From Pholiota molesta (lineage: Eukaryota; Basidiomycota; Agaricomycetes; Agaricales; Strophariaceae): a stretch of 64,000 nucleotides of DNA. The notes under the pieces were generated by a model. It did no database searches. It had not been told where the DNA came from and worked only from the letters and a program-made list of their open reading frames with translations. Each line of letters begins with the position of its first letter. Positions within the stretch are counted from its first letter, which is position 1. The stretch is taken from the NCBI GenBank assembly GCA_014925825.1, contig JACGCK010000041.1:124001-188000 (forward strand), read 5' to 3'. A program made the position numbers and the translations under genes. Positions 43,905-54,144 of the stretch are shown here, in pieces.

Positions 43905-43981
43905 ACCGGCCCCTCTATCGAGGATTCCTCCGGAGGTCGACTTTCCTCTTTTAGAGGGGACGGTCACCGGCCTAGGCCTGG
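43905..43981 (-). repeat. Triple-palindrome module between the MITE copies
   Basis: This is an inverted version of the module at 42782-42922, with CCTCTATCGAGG, CCTCCGGAGG and CCTCTTTTAGAGG, followed by a GGTCACCGGCC end like that of the outer right terminus. Confidence 0.75.
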
Positions 43982-43985
43982 TTTA

Positions 43986-44956
43986 ATTGCGAAACATTTT
44001 GCAGAGAATTGCAAAGGCCCCACTTTTGATGGCGGCATCATCGGCATTGTTCTTTAAATTCCTTTTGAAGAAAAATAAGCACGCGAGCGGACGCGCCGGA
44101 ATGCCGCACACGCGCGCGCTCATTAGTGGTACGCCCCTCTCATTCCGTGTCATTAGTGTACTTACTGACATCTATCGTTCTGGCAGCTGTCCGTTGCCGC
44201 TGGCTCGAACCCTCGAGCGCTAATCCTTGCGTACACGGCGTCCGACATCAAAAATACCCCACCCCCGCCTATCCATTCGTCCAAACGGGCGATTCATGCA
44301 CCGCGCAGCGCTCCGTCCGTCTCGTCTGCGATGGTACATCCCGCTGCTTCGCGCAGTCGGTCTGGGTGCCGTATGGCGACCCCACCTGCCTGTCATGGCC
44401 CATCAATTCACGACGATGCAGCAGATCCGCCGTCGGTCAGGGGAGCGAATACGTTCGTCAGATCGGATGGGGCGCACGGTTTACGCTGTAGGTACCCTCC
44501 ATGGAAGTCGACGCTGACGATGTACCACGGGCGAATAGGCACACACCCGGGGTTGTCTGGGGGGCATCAGTGTGAGGAGTCAGGACTGGGATGGTGATTG
44601 CTTGTCTACGTGAGGGAGCGCTGCGTACGGGGATTGTGCTGTATATGTTGTCTTAGTCTTGTCTATATCATATCTAGATCAAGGCACGGTGGTTAATAAA
44701 GTTCTAGTTATTCAGATATACTTGTGTTAAACAGCTATTAAAATTTTGCTCAGCATATTATTATTACTGTCGAAGAGCGAGTGCGAATGAGAGCGAGATA
44801 TCTAAAGCTACACTAAGGAGCGCGCGCGCGCGTGCGGCAGAAACCGGCGCGACTGCTCGTGTGCTTACCTTTCTGCAAAAGGAATTTAAAGAAAAATGCC
44901 GACGATGCCGCCATCAATAGTGGAGCCTTTGCAATTCTCTGCTAATTTTGACTCAC
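43986..44956. mobile_element. MITE-like element, copy 2
   Basis: A 971-bp direct repeat of copy 1, differing by small indels and substitutions (for example a shorter 'cattagtg' segment near 44150). It is flanked by TTA on both sides (43983-43985, 44957-44959). The GC-rich end includes a CG dinucleotide run (44820-44833) present in both copies. Confidence 0.7.
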
Positions 44957-45680
44957 TTACTATCCCAATCCAGGAGTTTGAAACAATTTCGGTAGAAAGT
45001 GTACTCCTCCACAACCATTGGCCCTCCATCCCTTGAACTTGGCCAGCACATGTGGCTTTTTGTCTTCTACTCGAATATAAAATTTCTTGTGGAGAGGTCA
45101 AGCACAGTGGACAGCGGAGCATTCCCGGTGGTAAAAAGTCGACGACATCGCGAGATTGAAAGCCTTGTCACTGAAAGTCACATCAAGATTTTCGTATTCC
45201 GAGCCCCGGCACCGTCGGCTGCCACAATGGTCATGCAGGAGGATTTTGGCGTGCGATTGCCTTTGGGGCGGAGCTACAACATTATCACGTCCAAATCACA
45301 TCTGTCACTCTTCGCAAAGACAAAATGACCTTTTTCCAATTTAACATCTGAATGAATGCATCCTTGAGTCCAGGTTTTTGCATAGTGAATGGCTTGCTAT
45401 GTAGGAAGGTTGTCCCAAAATTCCGAGGGTGAATGAGCAGCCCGATCTACATAGATCTGGGACAACATTTGGTTACATTGCCTCTCAGGGTGTAATGGAA
45501 ATGTCTTTTCACCGTCCACTGCTTGCTGTACTCCGATTCTCTCCAATCTTTCTTTATATTCATAAATACATAGTATGTATGTATCATCATGCAAAACCTG
45601 AGAGTGAGATGCTGGAAACTGACGGAGGAAAAGGAAGATTTCAAACTCCTGTGACTTTTCAGACTCCTGGATTAGGATAG
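44957..45680. other. Unique interior of the 42.8-45.8 kb element
   Basis: There are two frames of 78-109 codons on opposite strands (44886-45122 minus, 44999-45328 plus), and neither matches a family I know. This could be captured host sequence. Confidence 0.35.
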
Positions 45681-45763
45681 TATACCGGCCCCTCTATCGA
45701 GGATTCCTCCGGAGGTCGACTTTCCTCTTTTAGAGGGGACGGTCACCGGCCTTCACCGGCCTA
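45681..45763 (-). repeat. Right terminal module of the element
   Basis: Inverted relative to the left modules. It carries the three palindromes and a duplicated CACCGGCCT end, and is adjacent to the right 9-bp target duplication. Confidence 0.75.
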
Positions 45764-46396
45764 CCGAAGGGCTTGGCGTTGAATTCGAAAACTCATGTCG
45801 GCCGGGGTCACGGGCTCGAGCCGCTAAGTTCAAGTTGAGCCGCACGGCCGTCATCTGACTGGATAACCACCTGTAACCTGTTGCCTTATGTATCATGACG
45901 CGTGGAGATTCTAATCGAAATTATCGTCATTGCTACTATTAGTACTGTCAGTACCAATTCATTTGCTTATCCAGCAATCATACAAACCGCAGAAACCCCA
46001 CAATTTGCGAGTTAAGTACAGAATATCAGATAAATTCCTAGATGACGGCGATCATGGCTTGAATTTGTGAGTCTTGAGAATTATTCGAGTGCATCGACTC
46101 TATCGAATTCTATCTCACGAAGAGAGAGATAAAATGTTTTGCACTAGTAACAACCAGGGGGCCAAGGCGGCGAAGGACATCTGCACCCAACACAGTGAAA
46201 TTTCGATTGACGACGTGATTCGACAGCGCGCCCAAACGTGGAGGTGCTTATATATCTACCACGCGCAGACGTATCAATCAAATCTTAGCTCGTATGAGTC
46301 GCGATAAGTACTATACCATTTATTGTTAATAGTCACTGGATAGCTGCAGGATCCAACCGCATCCGCAGCGCAATTGACGGAGTTTTTTGGCATAAC
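45764..46396. other. Intergenic, no gene seen
   Basis: It begins with the right 9-bp target duplication (45764-45772). The remainder is AT-rich with one 77-codon frame of no clear meaning. Confidence 0.4.
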
Positions 46397-49270
46397 CTAC
46401 GCCTCTTCCACTGTAGAGTCTGCGTCCGATTGTGGGCTTGCACTTCTCTCCGAGTCGTCCGGGGCGAAGTTGATCGTGTACACGGTTGAAACATGGGATG
46501 GCGTTACAGCTTCTTTGCAGAGGTAGGTCAAGTGCAATGCCACGACATGAAAATCAGTACGAAGTTCCCAAACACGCAGAACAAAAACAAAAACAAAAAA
46601 AGCAATGCCCACCTCCTCTCGGCTCCCTAGCAACGAAGCTGTCTCCGTTCGGTAGCGCTGGAAATCCTAATCAGTATGAAATGCATACCAATACATTCGG
46701 TCCGTCGGAGGAGGCCGAGGAGAGTACGCACTATGATACCGCTCCGCGTCGTCGTTCTCATACGCTTGGAGTTCCAACTGGTAGTCCCGCTCCCACTTGG
46801 CGCATGGGTACCCCTCATACTCGCCTTCGCCCTCTCCTGTCCCGTCTCTCTCGCCCGCACCGTCATCATGCGCGCCATCGTCATCCGGGCCCACCTCGGT
46901 CTCGCCAGGGGGCAGCATCCACCCCATGGACTTCGCCGGGTTCCAGTTGAGGTACATCCCGGTGTCCGACATTATGAGGCAGCTCACGGCAGAGAGCCAC
47001 GATGTGTTCGAGAAGAACGGCACACGGGATACCGTCAGGTTGGGGATTCCGTCGGCGGGCGGGGATGGGATGTTCGGCGTGATGATATACACCGCGTTTG
47101 TCTGTGCGCGATAATGTCAGATACGGGTCAACGCTGGGATACTGCGAGGTGCAGCAAAGGATACGCACCGTGACGACACCGATCCGCCCGTTTTCGTACG
47201 CCAGATACACACTGCCCGCCGCCCGTGGCGCACCGAACTGGACATCGAGCGTGCGGGCGTACACCTCCCGCTCGCGTTTTCGCTGCAGACGCCGGCGGGC
47301 GTCGCGAGCCGCACGAAAGGACCCCATGGCACGTCGCTGGTCATTGGCTGCCTGTGCCGTTGACGAGGAAGACGAAGAAGCTGGTGGTGGTGGAGGTGCA
47401 TCCGATGTGGAGGCGGGGGATGGACCAGGTTGCACAGCGGAAAGAGTCTCGAAATAAGGAATGATGAGAACGCGCAGGCCACCGAGGAGCGCAACAAGGT
47501 GCTGGCCGTCTTTTGAAAGATGCGCTATTACCACCATTTTTCAAGCTAGTCAGTACCATGTTTTAGAGCCTGGGACGGAAATTCAATGACTCACCTGCCA
47601 TGAACTGGTCAATAACGAGCTTGGGCGACCGAGACCACTCTTCATAAGTAAACTTCAGCGGCATCCGCACCAGCTCCCGCCCCTCCTTCCGCGCCGCCCC
47701 GTACCCATCCACCCTGCTTTTCCCCTTCCCTTTCTCCCCTCCGCCCTCCGTATCGCCCGCGCCCGCGCCCGCCGCCCATGCATTGCTCGCCACCTCCCAC
47801 CGCGCCGCCCCGTATCGCGCATGCGTCGAGGGGATGTCGAGGATCGGCTTCCCCGTCGCACGCGAGAACATGCGCAGGAGATACCGGCCGACGATGACGA
47901 CGTGCCGGTCCGAGACCTCGACGTACCGGATGAGCCCGAGGAAGCGCGGCAGCATGTCTTCGTCGTCGTCGTCATAGTCGCCGTCGTCATCTGGCGGCGG
48001 TGGCGACGGAATTTCGTTCCAGTCTGCGTCGGCTTCAGGAGAGCCCATAGGGGAGAGCGCCATCATGGCGTGGAGGTGCTCGGAGGGCAGGACCGCCTCC
48101 GCGAGCTGCCCGTCGCTGATATCGGTAGGATTCGCGTGCATGGGGAGCATGTCTTCCGCTTCTCCACTATCGTCGTCGTCGTCGACATCCATGTCGTCCA
48201 TCCCCTGGTCCTCCTCCTCCTCCTGAAGGCCATCGAAATCCGTCAGCGGGAGGACGACCTGTATGCCTTCCAGCGTCTGCACGCGCTCGCCAGTGGGCAC
48301 GTCCCATAGGAAGGCCTTCTCCATGCTCGACGCAAGGAGCGTCGGGAACACAAAGCGGGACGCGCGTGTGGGCTCTGGCATCACCAATAGCGCGTAGGGG
48401 CTGAATTGGGCACGCGCACACGGCGGCGGGGCGGTCGCGGACAGACGTTCAGCCATATTCAGCTGCCGCTGGTCCGGGTGGGAGGTGACAAGAGAAGAGG
48501 GGGCGGCGTCCTGCGTGCGGCGCCATACTTCCGTGTTTCCGTCTTCCCGATTGAAGATCATGTATCCCCGCTCATACTCGAGGTGCGCGTACGCAGGCAC
48601 ATACCACTAAAATTACATGAGAACTCGTATAGAAATGCAAGAGATGTCAGACGCACCACAGGCAATTCCCATAGCACTTTATCGCTCTCCAAATCACGCA
48701 CGACAAGGCCACCGACGGCGCTAGTAGCCATAATTAGACCGGCCTTCTCGTCGATCTTGATACGGTGCACCCGGCGGTAAGAACTTCGATTTCGGATGTT
48801 CAGGGGAAGCGGCGCGGTTTTCGCGCGCGGGGAAGGTAGGATGGTCGACGGTGCGCGGGCAGACCAGGCCCTAGCGATGGTCTTTCGTCTGCGGCCTATG
48901 TGAGTGACATGCCCGTGTAAGCAAAGATTCGGAATTGTGAGTCGCACGTACAAAAGTCCTTCCATGACCGCACCCCGCGCATGGCCCGCCGCGAATAGAG
49001 AGCCTCGCGCATCCTGTCATCCTCCTCGGCACTTTGGTTGTCAGCTACTCTGAGTTCCCCAAGCTGCGTCTGCGGAGATGGCACCCAGCCTTCAACCCAC
49101 GCTGCATTTCGATACACGGTGCTCTCATTCTCATCGACGAACGTTGAGAAATAGTGGTTGATGCGCTGGACCGCAGACAGCGTAGATAGAGGGAGATGGG
49201 ATAAAATAAGAAGACTTAGTTCTGCGGGGAGTGTTGTAAGGCCTTGGGCTGTATTTGTAGTCGATTTCAT
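46397..49270 (-). CDS. F-box protein with probable beta-propeller region
   Basis: The start at 49270 is followed at once by an F-box (LPAELSLLILSHLPLSTLSAVQRINHYFSTF). Exons 48952-49270, 48657-48895, 47595-48606 and 47169-47524 join in frame (642 codons), and a fifth starts at 47101. The rest contains WD40-like strands (GLIMATSAVGGLVVRDLES, GYMIFNREDGNTEVWRR, KAFLWDVPTGERVQTLEG, HLVALLGGLRVLII, VYLAYENGRIGVVT) interrupted by acidic and proline-rich inserts. It probably acts as an SCF substrate adaptor. The 3' end is uncertain: a TAG at about 46669 ends the fifth exon's frame, but the same frame reopens and runs to 46397 with VVALHLTYL and an acidic tail. A GT…AG intron from about 46728 to 46624 would connect the two. 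Confidence 0.75.
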
Positions 49271-49359
49271 GGGTACTTTTTAGAGCTGGATGTGGTTCTG
49301 GTTGAGTTCTGGTGGGGTGTCGGAGTGTCACGGTGGTGCAATTCATTTCTGATGATGCC

Positions 49360-49378
49360 AGATAAGATAAGATAAGAT
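49360..49378 (-). promoter_or_regulatory. Run of GATAA sites upstream of the F-box gene
   Basis: Three consecutive GATAA motifs plus a GATG (AGATAAGATAAGATAAGAT) lie about 90-108 bases upstream of the ATG at 49270. GATAA/AGATAA is the core site of fungal GATA factors (nitrogen or iron regulation). Function here is inferred from the motif only. Confidence 0.4.
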
Positions 49379-49673
49379 GTCTAACGATCCATTAAGAGCA
49401 CCAGAACTTTGAGAGGTTTTAGCCTGAAAATTACGCGAATACCCCAGAAATGTAGTTGGACGCGGATAATACTTATTTCAAGTTCATCTTTATACAATCT
49501 TCATAAATCTGGCGTGTAATTTGTCTACATAAACATGGGGTGTTTAATAAATTCAAAATTGATACTACATGTACAGTTGAAACCAAATCGAACCTACAAG
49601 AATACTACAAAAGTAATGGTACACAATATACTGTACAAGTTCTTCGTCTCAGGCTTTCAGCCTACAACCTGAT

Positions 49674-50315
49674 TTACTCATTATGTTTTTCAAACTCTCG
49701 CGTGAACTCATCCAAAGCATCCAAAGTAAGCCTGAGGTGCTCATAGGTAACTTTCTCTCCCTTTCCCAGAGCCAGAGAATGAGCCGTCCTCGCTGCGTTC
49801 TTGATTTGGCGCCCATTGATGCCACGCTTCGCCAGATCTCTGATTTGCTCCTCCGTGATGCCAGACGCAGAGCTACCCATCTTCTTGATAAAAGCCGTCC
49901 AGACCTGCTCCTTGGAGTCTTGCGTGAGGTCGCCGAAGTGGAGCGCAACATGGATGCGCGAAAGGAAGGCCTCGTCGAAGGCCTTCACGCGGTTGGTGGT
50001 GAGGAAGAGGATACCGCGGTAATATTCGACGTGACGAAGGCTAAGTAAATATTCATGTCAACTGGGTTCATGGGTGAAGGCAGCGGATAGAACGCACAAC
50101 ACGGCAACCATCGCATTCCGTTCGAGATCGTGCAACGACCTTCGCTCGAGGAACACATCCGCTTCGTCGATGAGGACGATCGCCTTCCACGCCGTAGCCA
50201 CGTTGAAGATCCGCTCGAGGGCCATATCCAGCGCGCCTGCGTTCGTGCCCAAGTCGCCGCCTCCGATGATGTACAGCGGCCGTTGCACATGCTCACTTGT
50301 AGCCTCGGCGGAAAA
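49674..50315 (-). pseudogene. 3' half of the disrupted AAA+ ATPase gene
   Basis: This is the continuation of the gene at 56193-58097 after the retrotransposon. Exons 50101-50315 and 49674-50040 carry the Walker B motif (IVLIDEADVFLE), sensor 1 (ILFLTTNRV), the arginine-finger/sensor-2 region (DEAFLSRIHVAL) and the C-terminal lid (KRGINGRQIKNAARTA), ending at 49674. Taken with the 5' half, the ATPase would be intact and in frame without the insertion. It belongs to the fungal AAA family with a large N-terminal domain (annotated as DUF7025 in databases, from memory). The substrate is unknown. Confidence 0.85.
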
Positions 50316-50496
50316 TGTTAGGGTGCTGCTAAGCACGCGCAACGCGGGGCCGACAGACGCTAGAAACGAAGATATATAGCTGCGTGTACGTAGATATATA
50401 CAAAAGACGAACCTAGAAACGAAGTGGACAAAAGTGAAGAAAAGGAAAAAGGTACTCGAGGGATATCTACTGGAACGAGTCACGTGTATCGTGACA
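50316..50496 (-). repeat. 3' LTR of the chromovirus
   Basis: 181 bp, identical by eye to 56012-56192. The internal sequence before it (50497-50512, minus strand) is purine-rich (GAGAAGGCGGGGCAAG) and could be the polypurine tract. Confidence 0.95.
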
Positions 50497-50974
50497 CTTG
50501 CCCCGCCTTCTCAAGGCCAAAAATAAGCGCCGGAAAGAGAAGCACAGAAGCAGAGAAAAAAAAGCCCTCAACCCTAGGTTTCCCAAGCTTGTCACCCACT
50601 CTCTCACACCTCGCCCTCTTGTGCTCGACGTCCACGTCGTTTCTTTTTCTTCCCCTCAGCGCCTCGTCGCGTCGAAATTCCTCGACCGCCTCGCGCGCAT
50701 GCTGCATGTCGTACTCTTTGATCCATTCGTTCTCGCTCTCGTCAAATCCCTTCCAACGAACCAAAAACTCCGCCACCCCATCCCTCGTCTTTCTCTCCTT
50801 CAAAATGCGCTCGATCTCGACCTCTTCGTTGCCCTCGACCATGACAGGCGGCGGTGGCTCTTGACGCCGTCCCAAGATCGTGTCCTCCCGCGCCGGAATC
50901 AGGCATGAAACGTGGAACACATTGTGAACTGACCAGCCATCTGGCAGGTCGAGACGGTACGCTGTATCCGACAA
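50480..50974 (-). CDS. Pol: integrase C-terminus with chromodomain
   Basis: The frame carries LDLPDGWSVHNVFHVSCL (GPY/F-like end of integrase) and then the chromodomain (EVEIERILKERK…EFLVRWKGFD…NEWI), which in chromoviruses directs integration to chromatin marks. It is out of register by one base with the upstream integrase frame. The shift lies in an A-run near 50980-50984. It runs a few codons into the LTR. Confidence 0.9.
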   Translation of the reverse strand: MSDTAYRLDLPDGWSVHNVFHVSCLIPAREDTILGRRQEPPPPVMVEGNEEVEIERILKERKTRDGVAEFLVRWKGFDESENEWIKEYDMQHAREAVEEFRRDEALRGRKRNDVDVEHKRARCERVGDKLGKPRVEGFFFSASVLLFPALIFGLEKAGQVSRYT

Positions 50975-51780
50975 TTTCTGCGAGATTTGAAAGGACCAAA
51001 CCGTCTGAAATCTAGCTTGTGGCTCGGGCGTGTCGAGCGCAAATCCGCGCGCTCCAGGAAAACCCGGTCCCCAACAATGAAATCAGGAGACTCGTCCACC
51101 CACGCGTCATGGAACCTTTTCATCCGCTCCGCCGCCAGCTCCAACAACGCCTTCAACTGCTCCTGTACCTCATGTATGCGATCCAACCGCTCGTCCGCTT
51201 TCGGCACTGACTGGGAATTTACAGGGTCGATGGAAAACGACGGGTTATAGCCATATTCCGCGTAGAACGGCGACATACCAATCGAGGCATTGACACGATT
51301 ATTGTAAGCGAATTCCGCGAACGCCAGCCAGTCAACCCAGTCATCCTGATAGTAGTCCACATAGGCACGAAGATAGATCTCGAGTTCCTGGTTCGCCCGC
51401 TCCGTCTGGCCGTCCGTCTGCGGGTGGTGCGCTGTCGATAGCGCCCGCTTGATGCCCATCCGTTCCCACAAGCGCCGAGTGTACGCCGCAATGAACTTCG
51501 GGTCGCGGTCAGAGACGAATTTCTTGGGCGTCCCATGCAAGCACCACACCCGTTCGATGTACCGGTCGCAGGCCTGCACCGCCGAATCGTCCTGCCGTGA
51601 GGGAATAAAATGCGCGCGTTTCGTCGACTTGTCACAAACAACTGCACCATGTCGAATCCCTTGCATGCCGGAAGTGGTCCGATGAAGTCTGTCGAAACGT
51701 GCTGCCAGGGGCCATCCGGCACCTCCAGTGGTTGCAAAGGTCCGTGAGGTTTTGTCCGCCGAGGCTTCGTGCGCTGACAC
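50899..51780 (-). CDS. Pol: integrase catalytic core, second part
   Basis: The frame begins after a frameshift near 51640 and reads TKRAHFIPS, FVSDRDPKF (second catalytic Asp), HPQTDGQTERANQELE (catalytic Glu) and WLAFAEFAYN. The catalytic residues are present. It is followed by the chromodomain frame after another one-base slip. Confidence 0.9.
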   Translation of the reverse strand: MSAHEASADKTSRTFATTGGAGWPLAARFDRLHRTTSGMQGIRHGAVVCDKSTKRAHFIPSRQDDSAVQACDRYIERVWCLHGTPKKFVSDRDPKFIAAYTRRLWERMGIKRALSTAHHPQTDGQTERANQELEIYLRAYVDYYQDDWVDWLAFAEFAYNNRVNASIGMSPFYAEYGYNPSFSIDPVNSQSVPKADERLDRIHEVQEQLKALLELAAERMKRFHDAWVDESPDFIVGDRVFLERADLRSTRPSHKLDFRRFGPFKSRRNCRIQRTVSTCQMAGQFTMCSTFHA

Positions 51781-52583
51781 ATTTCGCAGCCATCCACGTA
51801 GCGATTCACAAACTCGGACATGCGTGGCCAGTAGTAATTCCGCGCAATCAAGGCCAGAGTATTAGCACGCCCAGGGTGCCCCGCCGGAATCGAGTCGTGG
51901 TACAACTGCAGCACCTCGCGCTTGATGTCCTCGTCATTCGGCACGTAAACCAAGCCCCGGAACCGAACCAATCCGCCATCCACCACGAAATCCTTCAAAC
52001 GCGACCGAAGCAGAGCCGGCGCCGATGCCAAGGTCCACATCGCGTCCAGGCGCGGGTCCTTCTTCGAAGCCACCCGAATCTTCGCCAAAATCTCCGCATC
52101 ACTGGGAATCGCCCGGCCAACCCTCGCCACCACCTCTGACGCCGCACACCGAGCACAGTCCACCACCACCGCCCGCCGCACCTTCCGCACCTCAGCCGTC
52201 TCCTCCGCCTCCTTCGCCACTCTCTCCGGGGGTATGACCTGGACGCTCCCATTGTCCCGCTCGCCCACCGGCACCTCGTGATCCGCCCGCCGCGAAAGCT
52301 CGTCAGGACCTGCGCTTAAGCGCCCAGGTCGATGATGGATCATAAAGTTGAACCGGTTGAGGAACAAGCTCCAGCGTGCCTGCCGCCTGTTCAGGTCCTT
52401 CGCCGTCATGAAGTACTCCAGGTTCCGGTGGTCCGAGAAAATGTCAACCTGGTGGGGGTTTCCTTCAAGGTACGGCCTCCATGCCTCAAGCGCCCGCACG
52501 ATCGCTAACAACTCCTTGTCGTAGATATCGTAATTCCGTTCGCCGGCTGCATGGCCTTCGAGAAGTACGCCACTGGCCTCCAA
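51219..52583 (-). CDS. Pol: RNase H end, integrase zinc finger and core start
   Basis: From YDIYDKELLAIV (RNase H) and DHRNLEYF through a linker to the HHCC finger (HPGRAN…CEMCQ) and the first catalytic Asp (STDFIGPLP). Genuine coding stops near 51640; downstream the frame is noise because of a frameshift. The upstream boundary is a one-base slip near 52545. Confidence 0.9.
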   Translation of the reverse strand: MEASGVLLEGHAAGERNYDIYDKELLAIVRALEAWRPYLEGNPHQVDIFSDHRNLEYFMTAKDLNRRQARWSLFLNRFNFMIHHRPGRLSAGPDELSRRADHEVPVGERDNGSVQVIPPERVAKEAEETAEVRKVRRAVVVDCARCAASEVVARVGRAIPSDAEILAKIRVASKKDPRLDAMWTLASAPALLRSRLKDFVVDGGLVRFRGLVYVPNDEDIKREVLQLYHDSIPAGHPGRANTLALIARNYYWPRMSEFVNRYVDGCEMCQRTKPRRTKPHGPLQPLEVPDGPWQHVSTDFIGPLPACKGFDMVQLFVTSRRNARILFPHGRTIRRCRPATGTSNGCGACMGRPRNSSLTATRSSLRRTLGACGNGWASSGRYRQRTTRRRTARRSGRTRNSRSIFVPMWTTIRMTGLTGWRSRNSLTIIVSMPRLVCRRSTRNMAITRRFPSTL

Positions 52584-52810
52584 TCACCCGCGGCATCCTG
52601 CTGCGACAGAATAGCGCCCACCGCAAAATCCGAGGCATCAGTCTCCACGCGAAACGGCGCCTCCATGTCCGGCATCACCAATATCGGCGCCTCCACAAAC
52701 GCCCGTTTCATCCCCTCAAACGCCTCCTGCTCCTTCTCACCCCACCTCCAAGCCACATCCTTACGCTTCAACCTCTCCAATGGGCGCGTGATATTCGCGT
52801 AGTCCTCCAC
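52505..52810 (-). CDS. Pol: RT connection and RNase H start
   Basis: Reads RPLERLKRKDVAW and then the RNase H opening (FRVETDASDFAVGAILSQ) with its catalytic Asp. It is linked to the RT frame by a slip in a T-run near 52835, and to the next frame by a slip near 52545. Confidence 0.9.
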   Translation of the reverse strand: MEDYANITRPLERLKRKDVAWRWGEKEQEAFEGMKRAFVEAPILVMPDMEAPFRVETDASDFAVGAILSQQDAAGDWRPVAYFSKAMQPANGITISTTRSC

Positions 52811-54144
52811 AAACCGACGATAGAAGTTGCAAAACCAAGGAATTGGTTAACGTGGCGCACGGTTCGTGGGACTGGCCACTCTGTCACCCCACTAACCTTC
52901 ACTGGATCCATCCCAATGTGCCCCGGCGTGATCTTGAGGCCCAAATAATCCACCGAGGTCGTACGGAAGGCGCACTTCTCAGGCTTGAGGAAGAGATCAG
53001 CCTCACGCAGACGTCGCAAGACCTCCCGAACGTGGTCATCGTGCTGAGCTGGATCCTCCGAGAATATAATGATGTCGTCTAGGTAAAGCACCACATACAC
53101 ATCCACAAGGTCATGGAACAATTCATTGACCATCCGTTGAAAGGCTGCAGGAGCATTACGAAGCCCAAACTGCATCACCAGGAATTCAAACTGGCCATAA
53201 CGGGTGCGAAAAGACGTCTTCCACTCGTCGCCCTCGCGGATGCGCACATTATAGTATCCCCAGCGCATATCGAGAGTCGTGAACACCTTGGCTGCCTTCA
53301 GGCGGTCGAGGAGCTCGGTTGTGAGCGGAATTGGGTAAGAGTCCGGGCGTGTGATTGCATTAAGCGCCCGAAAGTCGACCACCAAGCGGAGCGACCCGTC
53401 CTTCTTCTTCACAAAAAAGACTGGTGCCCCACAAGGTGCCTTTGATGGCCGGATGTACCCTTTTGCGAGGTTCTCGTCGATGAACTCCCGAAGTGCGCGC
53501 AGCTCCGCTGGCGCAAGCTGGTACAGTTTCCCAGTGGGGGGAAGTACATCGCCCTCGAGGTCGATTGCCAGGTCATGCGGCCGGTGCTGAGGGAGTCGCT
53601 CCGAACGCCGCTTGTCGAACACATCCAAGAACTCGTGGAACTCCGATGGCACCATCTCCTCCACTGAACGTTCCTGCCTCACATCCTTCCGTGCTGCCTC
53701 CTCTGCCAGCTCCTGCGAAAATGAACGCCCCGCCGCCCCTCGAACCTCCACAATCTCCGGCCCCCGCACACTGCGCACTGACTCACCATCCCAACGCTGC
53801 TCAAACATCCACGAAGAGCCTCCACCACCACTACTTGGCCCTGGCACACTCTCCTGTGCCACAATCGCCTCATCAATCGCCAGCCTCGCCACACGCACTG
53901 CTTCCGCGCGCTGACCTCGCAAGCGCTCATTGCGGTGCGTCCGAGCCTTCTTCAAATAGGCAAAGGACTCGTGGGGCAGCTGCAGCCGCCGCCCACCAGC
54001 AGAGCGGTTAGTCTTCCGTGCCCGCGCCGCACCCACCGCAGTCGACGCCTTCACCCTCCCATCACTCCTAACAACATCCGCTGCCTCGCCATATCCTCCT
54101 CCGACACAACCTCCTCCCCACGCTTCAGGGCGGCTGCTACACAC
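52768..54144 (-). CDS. Pol: reverse transcriptase
   Basis: The frame holds a linker, then the RT fingers and palm: YIRPSKAPCGAPVFFVKKKDG, LRLVVDFRALN, FTTLDMRWGYYNVRI, QFGLRNAPAAFQRMVN and the active site VVLYLDDIIIFS. All RT motifs are present. Upstream coding (protease) is in another frame, with the slip in a G-run near 54055-54065. Confidence 0.95.
   Translation of the reverse strand: MCSSRPEAWGGGCVGGGYGEAADVVRSDGRVKASTAVGAARARKTNRSAGGRRLQLPHESFAYLKKARTHRNERLRGQRAEAVRVARLAIDEAIVAQESVPGPSSGGGGSSWMFEQRWDGESVRSVRGPEIVEVRGAAGRSFSQELAEEAARKDVRQERSVEEMVPSEFHEFLDVFDKRRSERLPQHRPHDLAIDLEGDVLPPTGKLYQLAPAELRALREFIDENLAKGYIRPSKAPCGAPVFFVKKKDGSLRLVVDFRALNAITRPDSYPIPLTTELLDRLKAAKVFTTLDMRWGYYNVRIREGDEWKTSFRTRYGQFEFLVMQFGLRNAPAAFQRMVNELFHDLVDVYVVLYLDDIIIFSEDPAQHDDHVREVLRRLREADLFLKPEKCAFRTTSVDYLGLKITPGHIGMDPVKVSGVTEWPVPRTVRHVNQFLGFATSIVGLWRTTRISRAHWRG

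Larger units (their letters stand above)
42780..45763. mobile_element. Non-autonomous transposon with 9-bp TSD, Mutator-like
   Basis: The 2984-bp element starts TAGCCTCGTGACC and, read in reverse complement, ends TAGGCCGGTGA…. It is flanked by the 9-bp direct repeat CCGAAGGGC. Subterminal sequence on both sides contains the same ~60-bp inverted module (42790-42920, twice in tandem, and 45681-45750). A 9-bp duplication is typical of Mutator-like elements. Inside are two tandem MITE-like copies (42924-43900 and 43986-44956) separated by a further module, and a ~720-bp unique segment (44957-45680) without a recognisable gene. There is no transposase, so it must be mobilised in trans, if at all. 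Confidence 0.7.

Noticed and set aside
46667..46672. TAG in the F-box/propeller gene as a nonsense mutation
   Set aside because: A plausible intron removes it, so a lesion cannot be claimed.
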